Assembly (NCBI GenBank): GCA_910584115.1
Contig: CAJTYN010000025.1
Coordinates: 1-25,897, forward strand
DNA length: 25,897 nucleotides
Direction of reading: 5' to 3'
From: an uncultured Lachnospiraceae bacterium
Lineage (GTDB): Bacteria > Bacillota > Clostridia > Lachnospirales > Lachnospiraceae
Part shown: positions 14,214-22,654 of the stretch, one piece after another
How positions within the stretch are numbered: position 1 is the stretch's first letter
Layout: the number at the start of each line of letters is the position of its first letter
The notes under the pieces: generated by a model
Told to the model about the DNA's origin: nothing
The model's database searches: none
The model's input: the letters and a program-made list of their open reading frames with translations, nothing else
Position numbers and translations under genes: made by a program

Positions 14214-14567
14214 ATGATGAAAGCGAAAGCAATATTAAAAGCCTTATTATGTTCTTATACGCTGACGGGCGTCCTGCTCCTGCTCCTGGCATTTTTGCTC
14301 TTTCGGATGGACTTGAGTGAGAAAGTCGTCGGTATGGGGATCGTGGTCATCTACATTCTGTCCTGTTTCCTGGGCGGGTTCGTCCTGGGCAGGAGGATGA
14401 AGAAACAGAAATATGTATGGGGCCTGTTGCTGGGCACGGGTTATTTCCTGCTGCTGATCGGCGTATCCTGCCTGGTGGAAAAAGGGTTTCCCATGGATAT
14501 CGGCCATGTGGTGACGACGCTGGCCCTGTGTACGGGCGGAGGGACATTGGGCGGCATGATCTCCTGA
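14214..14567 (+). CDS. TIGR04086 family small membrane protein
   Basis: A 117-residue integral membrane protein with four predicted hydrophobic segments, about residues 8-29, 36-55, 65-83 and 95-115, and a short KAKAILK basic start. Members of TIGR04086 occur in Clostridia beside the SCIFF ranthipeptide genes; their function is unknown. The position here, 134 bp ahead of scfA and on the same strand, fits that pattern. Start chosen at ATG 14214 with GGGAGGG 4 nt upstream; ATG 14217 is an alternative. The ribosome binding site sits in a hairpin that may couple its translation to the surface-protein gene. It might help export or sensing of the modified peptide, but that is only inference from neighbourhood. 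Confidence 0.82.
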   Translation: MMKAKAILKALLCSYTLTGVLLLLLAFLLFRMDLSEKVVGMGIVVIYILSCFLGGFVLGRRMKKQKYVWGLLLGTGYFLLLIGVSCLVEKGFPMDIGHVVTTLALCTGGGTLGGMIS

Positions 14568-14614
14568 ATGGATCTTCAAACGTGCTCCAGGCCGGAGTGT
14601 TTTGCTAAAAATGC

Positions 14615-14643
14615 TTCCAAAACGAAATACACTGTGCTATAAT
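14615..14643 (+). promoter_or_regulatory. Promoter of the scfA-scfB-secDF operon
   Basis: TTCCAA (14615-14620), 17-bp spacer, perfect TATAAT (14638-14643) with an extended -10 TGC. It lies 58 nt before scfA and gives the SCIFF peptide its own start, separate from TIGR04086. Confidence 0.8.
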
Positions 14644-14701
14644 AACGTAGGCTTTGTTTGCAGAGAAGACTGTCGCACTATAGAAAATGGAGGAAGAAGA
14701 T

Positions 14702-14842
14702 ATGAAACATATCAAGACACTGAATACGGTGAGATTACAGAATACGGTAAAAAAAGGCGGCTGCGGCGAATGCCAGACATCCTGTCAGTCCGCATGCAAG
14801 ACGTCCTGTACAGTCGGGAACCAGAGTTGTGAGCATAAATAA
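14702..14842 (+). CDS. scfA: SCIFF ranthipeptide precursor (six cysteines in forty-five residues)
   Basis: A 46-residue ribosomal peptide precursor. The leader MKHIKTLNTVRLQNTVKKGG is followed by a core with six cysteines at 21, 24, 28, 32, 36 and 43 (CGECQTSCQSACKTSC, then TVGNQSC). The adjacent radical SAM enzyme installs thioether links from Cys sulfur to neighbouring residues. In the studied Clostridium thermocellum homologue the link joins Cys32 and Thr37, and both positions are present here. Start ATG 14702 follows GGAGGAAGAAG. A strong extended -10 promoter lies upstream and a stable hairpin lies downstream, which would favour more scfA than scfB mRNA. The family is almost universal in Clostridia; its biological role is still unsettled, with a signalling role proposed for related ranthipeptides. 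Confidence 0.95.
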   Translation: MKHIKTLNTVRLQNTVKKGGCGECQTSCQSACKTSCTVGNQSCEHK

Positions 14843-14862
14843 AGGATAAGCAGTAAACAAAA

Positions 14863-14896
14863 AGGGAAGCTGTGGGGTGAAAGCCGCTGCTTCCCT
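14863..14896 (+). promoter_or_regulatory. Intercistronic hairpin between scfA and scfB
   Basis: AGGGAAGC (14863-14870) pairs with GCTTCCCT (14889-14896). After a T-T mismatch, GTGG (14872-14875) pairs with CCGC (14884-14887), closing an 8-nt loop. No T-run follows, so it is more likely a stabiliser, processing site or partial attenuator that raises scfA over scfB than a full terminator. Confidence 0.6.
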
Positions 14897-14929
14897 GTAT
14901 GTGTGGCAAAAAAGACAGGAGGAGCAGAT

Positions 14930-16288
14930 ATGGACTCGATCCATCAGTATAAGAACAACGGATATGACATCATCCTGGACATCAACAGCGGTTCAGTCCA
15001 TGTGGTGGACGACCTGGTCTACGATATCGTGGAGGCCATGGATCAGGGGATGGACAGAGACGCCATCCTTGATGAACTGTCCTCTGCGTATGGCCGGGAG
15101 GAAGTGGAGGAAGGGTATGCGGAATGCGAAGAGCTGATCAGGGACGACCAGCTTTTTTCAAAAGATGTCTATGCGGATGCGATAGGATCCTATACGAAGA
15201 AGGAAACGGTGGTCAAAGCGCTCTGTCTGCATGTGGCCCATACCTGTAATCTCGCCTGCAGATATTGTTTTGCGGAAGAAGGCGAGTACCACGGTCAGCG
15301 CGCCGTGATGTCAGCGGAAGTGGGCAGGCAGGCGCTGGACTTTCTGGTGGAGGCTTCCGGTTCCCGCAGGAATCTGGAGGTGGACTTCTTCGGCGGCGAA
15401 CCGCTGATGGACTGGGATGTGGTCCGGGAGGTGGTCGCTTACGGGCGTAATCTGGAGAAAAAAACGCAGAAGAGATTCCGTTTTACCATGACCACCAACG
15501 GTGTTCTCCTGGATGAGGACAAGATGGCGTTCATCGACCGGGAGATGTCCAACGTGGTCCTGAGCCTGGACGGGCGTCCCGAAGTGCATGACCGGATGCG
15601 GCCGTTTCCCAGCGGTGCCGGGAGTTATGAGCGGATCCTGCCGAAGTTCTTGAGTTTTGCCAAGAGGCGCGGCGACAGGGATCATTATGTCCGCGGGACA
15701 TTTACCAGGAACAACTTGGATTTCTCGAAAGACGTCCTGCACCTGGCAGATCTGGGCTTTAAACATATATCCATGGAGCCGGTGGTGGCTCCCGAGAGCG
15801 CGGACTATGCCCTGCGCCCGGAGGATGTCCCTGCGGTCTGCGAACAATATGACATCCTGGCCAGAGAGATGATCCGGCGGGAGAGGGAGGGCAGGGGATT
15901 TCGGTTTTTTCATTTTATGATAGATCTTTCGGGAGGCCCCTGCGTCTACAAGAGGCTCTCCGGCTGTGGTTCCGGCACGGAATACCTGGCCGTGACGCCG
16001 TGGGGGGATCTGTATCCCTGCCATCAGTTCGTCGGGATCGAGGATTTCCGCATGGGCACGGTCTATGACGGGGTGCAGGAGCAGAAGATCCGGGAGTTGT
16101 TTTCAACATATAACGTTTACACGAAACCGGCCTGCAGGGAGTGTTTTGCGCGTTTTTACTGCAGCGGCGGGTGTGCGGCGAATGCGTATAGTTTTCACAG
16201 AGATATGGGGCAGGTCTATGAGCTGGGCTGCGCGCTGGAGAGAAAGAGGGTCGAGTGCGCGCTCATGATCAAGGCTGCTCTGGCATGA
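14930..16288 (+). CDS. scfB: Radical SAM SCIFF peptide maturase (thioether-forming, SPASM type)
   Basis: Modifies the ScfA core by radical thioether formation in the cytoplasm. The 452-residue protein has three parts. The N-terminal 1-90 segment (HQYKNNGYDIILDINSGSVH, DDLVYDIVEAM) is the peptide-binding RRE-like domain. The radical SAM barrel has C106-NLA-C110-RY-C113 for the S-adenosylmethionine-binding 4Fe-4S cluster, FFGGEP near 153-158 and TTNG near 188-191. The C-terminal SPASM region supplies cysteines for auxiliary clusters (C338, C346, C364, C402, C405, C411, C415, C434). Start chosen at ATG 14930 after GGAGGA with 6-nt spacing; an in-frame GTG at 14903 is less likely. The gene is tightly followed by secDF. 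Confidence 0.95.
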   Translation: MDSIHQYKNNGYDIILDINSGSVHVVDDLVYDIVEAMDQGMDRDAILDELSSAYGREEVEEGYAECEELIRDDQLFSKDVYADAIGSYTKKETVVKALCLHVAHTCNLACRYCFAEEGEYHGQRAVMSAEVGRQALDFLVEASGSRRNLEVDFFGGEPLMDWDVVREVVAYGRNLEKKTQKRFRFTMTTNGVLLDEDKMAFIDREMSNVVLSLDGRPEVHDRMRPFPSGAGSYERILPKFLSFAKRRGDRDHYVRGTFTRNNLDFSKDVLHLADLGFKHISMEPVVAPESADYALRPEDVPAVCEQYDILAREMIRREREGRGFRFFHFMIDLSGGPCVYKRLSGCGSGTEYLAVTPWGDLYPCHQFVGIEDFRMGTVYDGVQEQKIRELFSTYNVYTKPACRECFARFYCSGGCAANAYSFHRDMGQVYELGCALERKRVECALMIKAALA

Positions 16289-16317
16289 GAACAGATCATG
16301 GAGGGAACGAGAAGATC

Positions 16318-18468
16318 ATGAAGAAGAACAGAGGTATCATTGTACTGATCGTGTCGGTGGTCGTACTGGCATTCCTGGTTTTTACGGCCGCTGTGGGCTT
16401 AGGTCCGACGGGGACCGGGTCCGCGAAGAACATCAATCTGGGGCTTGACCTGAGCGGCGGTGTCAGCATCACTTACCAGACCGTGGAAAAAGATCCGTCC
16501 CAGGAAGACATGGACGATACAGTCTACAAGCTGCAGAAGCGTGTGGAAGAATACAGTACAGAGGCGCAGGCGTACCAGGAAGGGGATAATCGCATCAACG
16601 TGGAGATCCCGGGCGTGACGGACGCCAACGCGATCTTAGAGGATCTGGGCAAACCGGGTTCCCTCGTCTTCCAGGATGAGGACGGGAACGTGGTATTGGA
16701 AGGATCGGATATCGCGTCCGCGGAGGGCGTGGTGGGGCAGGATCAGACCACGAAGAGCAACGAGTATGTGGTGACCCTGACCATGACGGATGAAGGCGCC
16801 CAGAAATTTGCGGAAGCGACGGCAAACAATGTGGGCAAGATCATCAGCATCGTGTACGACGGAGAAGAGATCAGCACGCCGCAGGTCAGGCAGGCGATCA
16901 CCGGCGGACAGGCCCAGATCGACGGCATGGAGTCCATCGAGGAAGCAAAAGAGCTGGCGTCATTTATCCGTATCGGCGGGCTGAAGCTGGAACTTCAGGA
17001 GCTGCGCTCCAACGTGGTGGCGGCTCAGCTGGGTGAGGAAGCCATCTCCACCAGCCTGATGGCGGCGGCGATCGGACTGGCCCTGGTGATCATCTTTATG
17101 ATCGCCGCGTACCGGGTACCCGGCGTGGTGGCCGGCATCGCCCTGGTGACCTATACGAGCCTCGTGCTGATCACGCTGAACGCATTTGACATTACGCTGA
17201 CCCTGCCAGGTGTGGCTGGTATCATCCTGGGTATCGGTATGGCAGTGGATGCGAACGTGATCATCTACGCGCGTATCAAAGAAGAGATATCCGCCGGCAT
17301 CTCTGTCCGGTCGGCGATCAAGGGCGGATTCCAGAAAGCGTTCTCAGCGATCTTTGACGGGAATATCACCACGCTGATCGCTTCGTTCGTGCTCATGTGG
17401 CTGGGTTCCGGTACGGTGAAAGGCTTTGCCTACACACTGGCGATCGGCATCATCTTCTCCATGTTCACGGCGCTGGTGGTATCCAGATTTCTGATGAACG
17501 CTCTGTATGCGGTGGGCGTGCAGGATGAGAAGTTTTATGGAAGAGCGAGAGAGCGCAAGACGATCGATTTCCTGGGCAAGAGGAAGATCTTCTTTATCGT
17601 GTCGATCGTGGTGATCTTAAGTGTGCCTGTCGGGATGTTCGCCTTCAATGCGAGCACGGGCAAGGCACTGAATTACGGTCTGGATTTCCAGGGAGGGACA
17701 TCCACCAATGTGACGTTTGAGGAAGATATGACCATCGATGAGATCGATGCCAAGGTGGTCCCGATCATCGAGGAGATCACAGGCGATAAGAATGTCATGG
17801 CGACGAAGGTCGTGGACAGCAAGCAGGTAATCTTCAAGACACAGGAGCTGGATCTGGAGACCAGGAACGAACTGAACAAGGCACTGGTGGAGGGATTTGG
17901 CGTGGACGAGGATCTGATCCAGGCGGAGAGCATCTCCTCTACGATCAGCAGCGAGATGCGCAGGGATGCGATCATCGCGGTCATCGTGGCTTCCATCTTC
18001 ATGCTGATCTATATCTGGTTCCGGTTTAAGGATATCCGTTTTGCCGGGAGCGCCGTGCTGGCCCTCCTCCACGATGTGATGTTCGTGCTGGCTTTCTATG
18101 TGCTGGTGCGGGTATCTGTGGGCAATACATTCATCGCGTGCATGCTGACGATCCTGGGATATTCGATCAACGCCACCATCGTCATCTTCGACCGTATCCG
18201 TGAGAATCTCGGCAGCGGCAAGAAGAAACAGGACTTAAAAGAGGTGGTCAATGTCAGCATCACACAGACGCTGACCAGGAGTATCTACACGTCGCTGACT
18301 ACATTCATCATGGTGGCGCTCCTCTTTATCATGGGCGTCTCATCCATCCGTGAGTTCGCGGCGCCGCTGATGGTCGGTATCCTGTGCGGGGCGTATTCAT
18401 CCGTATGCATCACGGGCGCTCTGTGGTATGTGATGAAGACCAGGCAGACGGAGAAAAAAGGGAAATAG
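16318..18468 (+). CDS. secDF: Fused SecD-SecF protein translocase subunit
   Basis: Membrane motor that uses the proton-motive force to help pull secreted proteins out of the SecYEG channel. The single 716-residue chain carries both halves, as in many Firmicutes. SecD: a first membrane helix at about 6-26, the periplasmic-side domain with LGLDLSGGVSITYQ, then a six-helix block with GMAVDANVIIYARIKEE. SecF: junction near RKTIDFLGKRKIFF, NYGLDFQGGTSTNVTF, and GYSINATIVIFDRIREN. Start chosen at ATG 16318 (MKKNRGIIVLIV), the usual family start; an in-frame ATG at 16285 overlaps the scfB stop but lacks a good ribosome site. Co-transcription with scfB is likely. Its load here would include the secreted protease and surface proteins of this window. 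Confidence 0.95.
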   Translation: MKKNRGIIVLIVSVVVLAFLVFTAAVGLGPTGTGSAKNINLGLDLSGGVSITYQTVEKDPSQEDMDDTVYKLQKRVEEYSTEAQAYQEGDNRINVEIPGVTDANAILEDLGKPGSLVFQDEDGNVVLEGSDIASAEGVVGQDQTTKSNEYVVTLTMTDEGAQKFAEATANNVGKIISIVYDGEEISTPQVRQAITGGQAQIDGMESIEEAKELASFIRIGGLKLELQELRSNVVAAQLGEEAISTSLMAAAIGLALVIIFMIAAYRVPGVVAGIALVTYTSLVLITLNAFDITLTLPGVAGIILGIGMAVDANVIIYARIKEEISAGISVRSAIKGGFQKAFSAIFDGNITTLIASFVLMWLGSGTVKGFAYTLAIGIIFSMFTALVVSRFLMNALYAVGVQDEKFYGRARERKTIDFLGKRKIFFIVSIVVILSVPVGMFAFNASTGKALNYGLDFQGGTSTNVTFEEDMTIDEIDAKVVPIIEEITGDKNVMATKVVDSKQVIFKTQELDLETRNELNKALVEGFGVDEDLIQAESISSTISSEMRRDAIIAVIVASIFMLIYIWFRFKDIRFAGSAVLALLHDVMFVLAFYVLVRVSVGNTFIACMLTILGYSINATIVIFDRIRENLGSGKKKQDLKEVVNVSITQTLTRSIYTSLTTFIMVALLFIMGVSSIREFAAPLMVGILCGAYSSVCITGALWYVMKTRQTEKKGK

Positions 18469-18482
18469 CAGAGGATCTATGC

Positions 18483-18510
18483 GGAGGGGAGTGTGAAAAC
18501 ACTTCCCTTC
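18483..18510 (+). promoter_or_regulatory. GAAA-tetraloop hairpin between secDF and recJ
   Basis: GGAGGGGAGTGT (18483-18494) pairs with ACACTTCCCTTC (18499-18510) over 12 bp, with two G-T pairs, closed by a GAAA loop. Only TCTATT follows, so termination would be weak. Next comes a tandem 10-bp repeat, ATTGAAAGGA at 18514-18523 and 18524-18533, whose second copy makes the recJ ribosome binding site. Confidence 0.55.
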
Positions 18511-18543
18511 TCTATTGAAAGGAATTGAAAGGAGGGTACAAAA

Positions 18544-20250
18544 GTGATGGAAAGGTGGGTGGTCGCGGCCAAGCGGGCGGATTTTTACGGGATCGCTGAG
18601 CGGTATGGGATTGATCCGGTACTGGCTCGGATTATACGGAACCGGGATGTGATCGGGGATCCGGCGATACAGATGTACCTGCACGGGGGGCTGGAAGATC
18701 TCCCCTCCCCGTGGCAGATGAAAGATATGGAGAGGGCCGTTTCGATCATCCTGGACGGGATCCGGGAGAAAAAGAAGATGCGGGTCATCGGGGATTACGA
18801 TATCGATGGCGTGTGTGCGGCCGCGATCCTATATCGAGGCTTGGAGCGGATCGGGGCCTGTGCGGATGTGTATATCCCCCATCGGGTCACAGACGGCTAT
18901 GGTCTGAATCCCCATCTGATCGATCAGGCGGGGGCGGACGGGGTGGAGCTTCTGATCACCTGCGACAACGGGATCGCCGCTTTCCAGGAAGTCCGGCAGG
19001 CCAGGGAAATGGGCATGACGGTCATCGTGACAGACCATCACAACATCCCTTATGAGGAAAAAAAGGGCGCGCGCATCCCGATCCTGCCCCCGGCACACGC
19101 CGTCATCAACCCCAAACAGGAAGATTGCCCCTATCCTTTTGACGGATTGTGCGGCGCTGCCGTCGCCTATAAACTGGTCACGGCCTTATATGAGCGGTGC
19201 GGCGTTCCAAAAGAAGAGCTGGAAGAAGCCCTCGTCCTGGCCGCGGTGGCTACGGTGGGAGATGTGATGGACCTGCAGGGGGAGAACCGGATCCTTGTCA
19301 AGGAAGGGCTGAAGCGTCTGCCGGGTACGGCACGACCGGGCCTGCGCGCCCTCCTGCGGGCCAACAAGCTGGAAGGGGAGGTGACCGCCTATCACATCGG
19401 ATTCGTCCTCGGTCCGTGCATCAACGCCAGCGGCAGGCTGGACACGGCGCAGCGTTCCCTGCAGCTCCTTCTGGAGACGGATCCCCAAAAGGCGGCTGTG
19501 CTGGCCGGGGACCTGGTGGCTATGAACGAGAGCCGGAAAGCCCTGACGGCCCAACAGGTGGAGGAGGCCCTGCGCCTGGCCGGATCCGATCACGGGGAGA
19601 AGGTCCTGGTGATCTATCTGCCCGGATGCCACGAGAGTCTGGCCGGGATCGTGGCCGGACGTGTGCGGGAACAGTATCACCGGCCGGTGTTCGTGCTGAC
19701 GGACGGGGAGCAGGATGTGAAAGGATCCGGACGCTCCATCGAGGCCTATTCCATGTACGATGAACTGACAAAATGCAGCGACCTGTTTATAAGATTCGGG
19801 GGCCATCCCATGGCAGCCGGATTTTCCATCCGCCGGGAATACATAGACGAGCTGCGCCGCCGCTTAAACGAGCAGTGCGCACTGACCGACCAGGATATGA
19901 TCCCCAGATGCGTGATCGATGTGCCGATGCCCATCTCCTATGTGACAGAAGAGCTGGTGGAACAGATGAAGATCTTAGAACCCTTTGGCAAAGGGAATGC
20001 CAGGCCCTTATTCGCCCAAAAAGGGATCCGGATCCAGGGATGTTCCATATTGGGCAAAAACAGGAACGTGGCCAGGATGACTCTGGCGGACGGGTCGGGC
20101 AGCCGCCGGCAGGGCGTCTATTTTGGGGATATGGAAAAGATCGAGGGGGTCCTGGCGGCCAAGAGGCCCGTTTCCATCTTATACTACCCCCAGATCCACG
20201 AATACCAGGGAAAAAGGGGCATCCAGATCGTGATCCAGAGTGTGCAGTAG
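18544..20250 (+). CDS. recJ: Single-stranded-DNA-specific exonuclease RecJ
   Basis: 5'-to-3' single-strand DNA exonuclease used in recombination repair and mismatch repair. It is a DHH-family metal-dependent enzyme of 568 residues, normal for Firmicutes. Motifs: DYDIDG (84-89), DNG (141-143), DHH (164-166), a GPCINASGRLD block in the middle, SGRSIEAYSMYDEL and GGHPMAAGFSI in the DHHA1 region, and a C-terminal OB-type domain (about 460-568). GTG 18544 gives better spacing from AAGGAGGG; ATG 18547 directly after it is the alternative. It follows secDF as in many Firmicutes. The apt gene often found between recJ and relA is absent here. Confidence 0.95.
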   Translation: MMERWVVAAKRADFYGIAERYGIDPVLARIIRNRDVIGDPAIQMYLHGGLEDLPSPWQMKDMERAVSIILDGIREKKKMRVIGDYDIDGVCAAAILYRGLERIGACADVYIPHRVTDGYGLNPHLIDQAGADGVELLITCDNGIAAFQEVRQAREMGMTVIVTDHHNIPYEEKKGARIPILPPAHAVINPKQEDCPYPFDGLCGAAVAYKLVTALYERCGVPKEELEEALVLAAVATVGDVMDLQGENRILVKEGLKRLPGTARPGLRALLRANKLEGEVTAYHIGFVLGPCINASGRLDTAQRSLQLLLETDPQKAAVLAGDLVAMNESRKALTAQQVEEALRLAGSDHGEKVLVIYLPGCHESLAGIVAGRVREQYHRPVFVLTDGEQDVKGSGRSIEAYSMYDELTKCSDLFIRFGGHPMAAGFSIRREYIDELRRRLNEQCALTDQDMIPRCVIDVPMPISYVTEELVEQMKILEPFGKGNARPLFAQKGIRIQGCSILGKNRNVARMTLADGSGSRRQGVYFGDMEKIEGVLAAKRPVSILYYPQIHEYQGKRGIQIVIQSVQ

Positions 20251-20272
20251 GCCCAAACACGCCAGTTTCTGA

Positions 20273-20301
20273 TTGATTATCCCAGAAAAAAGTGATATAC
20301 T
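20273..20301 (+). promoter_or_regulatory. Promoter of the relA operon
   Basis: TTGATT (20273-20278), 17-bp spacer, TATACT (20296-20301) with an extended -10 TGA. It lies between recJ and relA and overlaps the start of an apparent longer relA frame, which argues for the ATG at 20343. Confidence 0.7.
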
Positions 20302-20342
20302 GGTTACTATTCAGATTAAGAAGGAAAAGTGCAGGTGATAGG

Positions 20343-22628
20343 ATGGCGGAAGAGAAGATCATTGAAAAGATAAAAAGGGCAGACGCAAGGACCAAGGCAA
20401 TGGACGATTTTACCAGCCCCTCTGTCCTATACGAGGAGCTGATATCCAGCGTAAAAAAATATCATCCTTCTACAGACCTTACCGTGATCCAGAAAGCATA
20501 TGAGGCGGCATACAATGCCCACGAAGGGCAGAAGAGAAAGTCCGGGGAACCCTACATCATCCATCCCCTGTGTGTGGCGATCATCCTCGCGGATCTGGAA
20601 TTGGATAAGGAGACGATCGTGGCCGGGCTGCTCCACGACGCGGTGGAGGACACCTGGATGACGACGGAAGAGGTGACGGCGGAATTTGGGGAAGAGGTCT
20701 CCCTGCTGGTGGATGGGGTGACCAAATTAGGACAGCTCTCCTATTCGGCGGACAAGGTAGAGCTGCAGGCGGAGAATCTGCGGAAGATGTTCCTGGCCAT
20801 GGCAAAAGACATCCGGGTGATCTTGATCAAGCTGGCGGACCGTCTCCATAACATGCGGACCCTCCAGTATATGAAACCGGCCAAACAGTTGGAAAAAGCC
20901 CGGGAGACCATGGATATCTATGCGCCCATCGCCATGCGCCTCGGTATCTCGAAGATCAAGGTGGAACTGGATGACCTGGCGCTCAGATACACCAACCCGG
21001 AAGTCTATCAGGATCTGGTGGAGAAGATCTCTCTGCGCAGCAGCGCCAGGGAGGAGTTCATCAACGGGATCGTCGAAGAGGTCAAAGGGCAGATGGAGGC
21101 ATTCCACATCGATGCCCAGGTCAATGGACGGGTGAAGCATTTCTTCAGCATCTACAAGAAGATGGTAAACCAGGATAAGACGATCGATCAGATCTACGAC
21201 CTGTTCGCCGTGCGGATCCTGGTGGAGTCGGTGAAAGACTGCTACGCCGCCCTGGGCGCGATCCACGAAAAATACAAACCGATCCCCGGACGTTTCAAAG
21301 ACTACATCGCCATGCCCAAGCCGAACATGTACCAGTCCCTGCATACCACACTGATCGGATCCAACGGCCAGCCCTTCGAGATCCAGATCCGGACGTATGA
21401 GATGCATAAGACGGCAGAGTTCGGCATCGCCGCCCACTGGAAATACAAAGAGTCTTCCGACGGGAAGAAGCCGATCGGCAAGAGCGAAGAGGAGAAACTG
21501 AGCTGGCTGCGCCATATCCTGGAATGGCAGCGGGACATGTCCGACAACAGGGAGTTCATGAGCCTCCTAAAGAGCGACCTGGATCTCTTTACGGATAACG
21601 TATACTGTTTCACACCGGCCGGGGACGTGAAGACCCTGCCCGCCGGATCCACGCCCATCGATTTTGCATACAGCATCCACAGCGCCGTGGGGAACACCAT
21701 GGTGGGCGCGCGGGTGAACGGAAAGCTAGTCTCCATCGAATATGAGATCAGGAACGGGGACAGGATCGAAGTCATCACTTCCCAGAATTCCCAGGGGCCC
21801 AGCCGGGACTGGCTGAAGCTGGTCAAGAGCACCCAGGCGAAGAACAAGATCAACAACTGGTTCAAGCAGGAACTCAAAGAAGACAACATCTTAAAGGGCA
21901 AGGATCTGCTCCTCCAGTATGCCAAGGGCAAAGGGCTGCAGCTCGCCACCTACATGAAACCCAAATACCAGGAATCCATCATGAAGAAATATGGTTTCCG
22001 GGACTGGGATTCCGTGCTGGCCGCGATCGGACACGGCGGCCTCAAGGAGGGGCAGGTCTTCAATCGGCTGCTGGAAGCCTATGAGAAAGAGAGCCAGGCG
22101 AAGCTCACCGACGAGGACGTGCTGGAGGCCGTATCCAGCACCAATGACAAGATCCATGTGCTGAAAGCAAAGGGCGGGATCGTGGTCAAGGGCATCCACG
22201 ATGTGGCCGTGCGTTTTTCTAAATGCTGCGGACCGATCCCCGGGGACGAGATCGTGGGGTTCGTTACCCGCGGACGGGGGATCTCCATCCACCGGACCGA
22301 CTGTGTGAACGTGCTCACGATGAGCGAGGCGGACCGTGCCCGTCTGGTGGAAGCGGAATGGGAGACACCCGCACAGAAAGAGCAGGATAAATATCTGGCG
22401 GAGATCAATATCTATGCCAATAACCGCACGGGACTGATCGCGGATATCTCGAGGATCTTCATGGAACGCAAGATCGACTTGAAGGGTATCAACAGCCGGA
22501 CGAGCAAACAGGATATCGCGACGATCTCCCTGAATTTCGAGATCGGGAGCAAAGAGGAACTGCGGGCGCTGGTGGAGAAACTGCGGCAGGTGGAGAGCGT
22601 CATGGATGTGAAGCGGACGACCGGATGA
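20343..22628 (+). CDS. relA: Bifunctional (p)ppGpp synthetase/hydrolase (Rel)
   Basis: Makes (p)ppGpp from ATP and GTP/GDP on starved ribosomes and degrades it when fed; it drives the stringent response. The 761-residue protein has a full Rel layout. HD hydrolase domain: RKSGEPYIIHP at 65-75 and H98-D99 in LLHDAVEDT, so hydrolysis should be active. Synthetase domain: DLFAVRILVESVKDCY, RFKDYIAMPKPNMYQSLHTT, and EIQIRTYEMHKTAEFGIAAH. TGS domain: VYCFTPAGDVKTLPAGSTPI. A zinc-finger/helical region has KCCGPIPGDEIVG, and a C-terminal ACT domain (about 680-761) follows. Start ATG 20343 follows AGGTGATAGG; upstream in-frame codons overlap the promoter. Its stop overlaps the next frame, so the MBL gene is coupled. 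Confidence 0.96.
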   Translation: MAEEKIIEKIKRADARTKAMDDFTSPSVLYEELISSVKKYHPSTDLTVIQKAYEAAYNAHEGQKRKSGEPYIIHPLCVAIILADLELDKETIVAGLLHDAVEDTWMTTEEVTAEFGEEVSLLVDGVTKLGQLSYSADKVELQAENLRKMFLAMAKDIRVILIKLADRLHNMRTLQYMKPAKQLEKARETMDIYAPIAMRLGISKIKVELDDLALRYTNPEVYQDLVEKISLRSSAREEFINGIVEEVKGQMEAFHIDAQVNGRVKHFFSIYKKMVNQDKTIDQIYDLFAVRILVESVKDCYAALGAIHEKYKPIPGRFKDYIAMPKPNMYQSLHTTLIGSNGQPFEIQIRTYEMHKTAEFGIAAHWKYKESSDGKKPIGKSEEEKLSWLRHILEWQRDMSDNREFMSLLKSDLDLFTDNVYCFTPAGDVKTLPAGSTPIDFAYSIHSAVGNTMVGARVNGKLVSIEYEIRNGDRIEVITSQNSQGPSRDWLKLVKSTQAKNKINNWFKQELKEDNILKGKDLLLQYAKGKGLQLATYMKPKYQESIMKKYGFRDWDSVLAAIGHGGLKEGQVFNRLLEAYEKESQAKLTDEDVLEAVSSTNDKIHVLKAKGGIVVKGIHDVAVRFSKCCGPIPGDEIVGFVTRGRGISIHRTDCVNVLTMSEADRARLVEAEWETPAQKEQDKYLAEINIYANNRTGLIADISRIFMERKIDLKGINSRTSKQDIATISLNFEIGSKEELRALVEKLRQVESVMDVKRTTG

Positions 22629-22654
22629 TGAAGATGAGCAGGAGTGATGAAGAG

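Noticed and set aside
20292..20342. Longer N-terminus for Rel from an upstream in-frame ATG
   Set aside because: The segment overlaps the predicted -10 element and lacks a ribosome site; Rel homology begins after ATG 20343.
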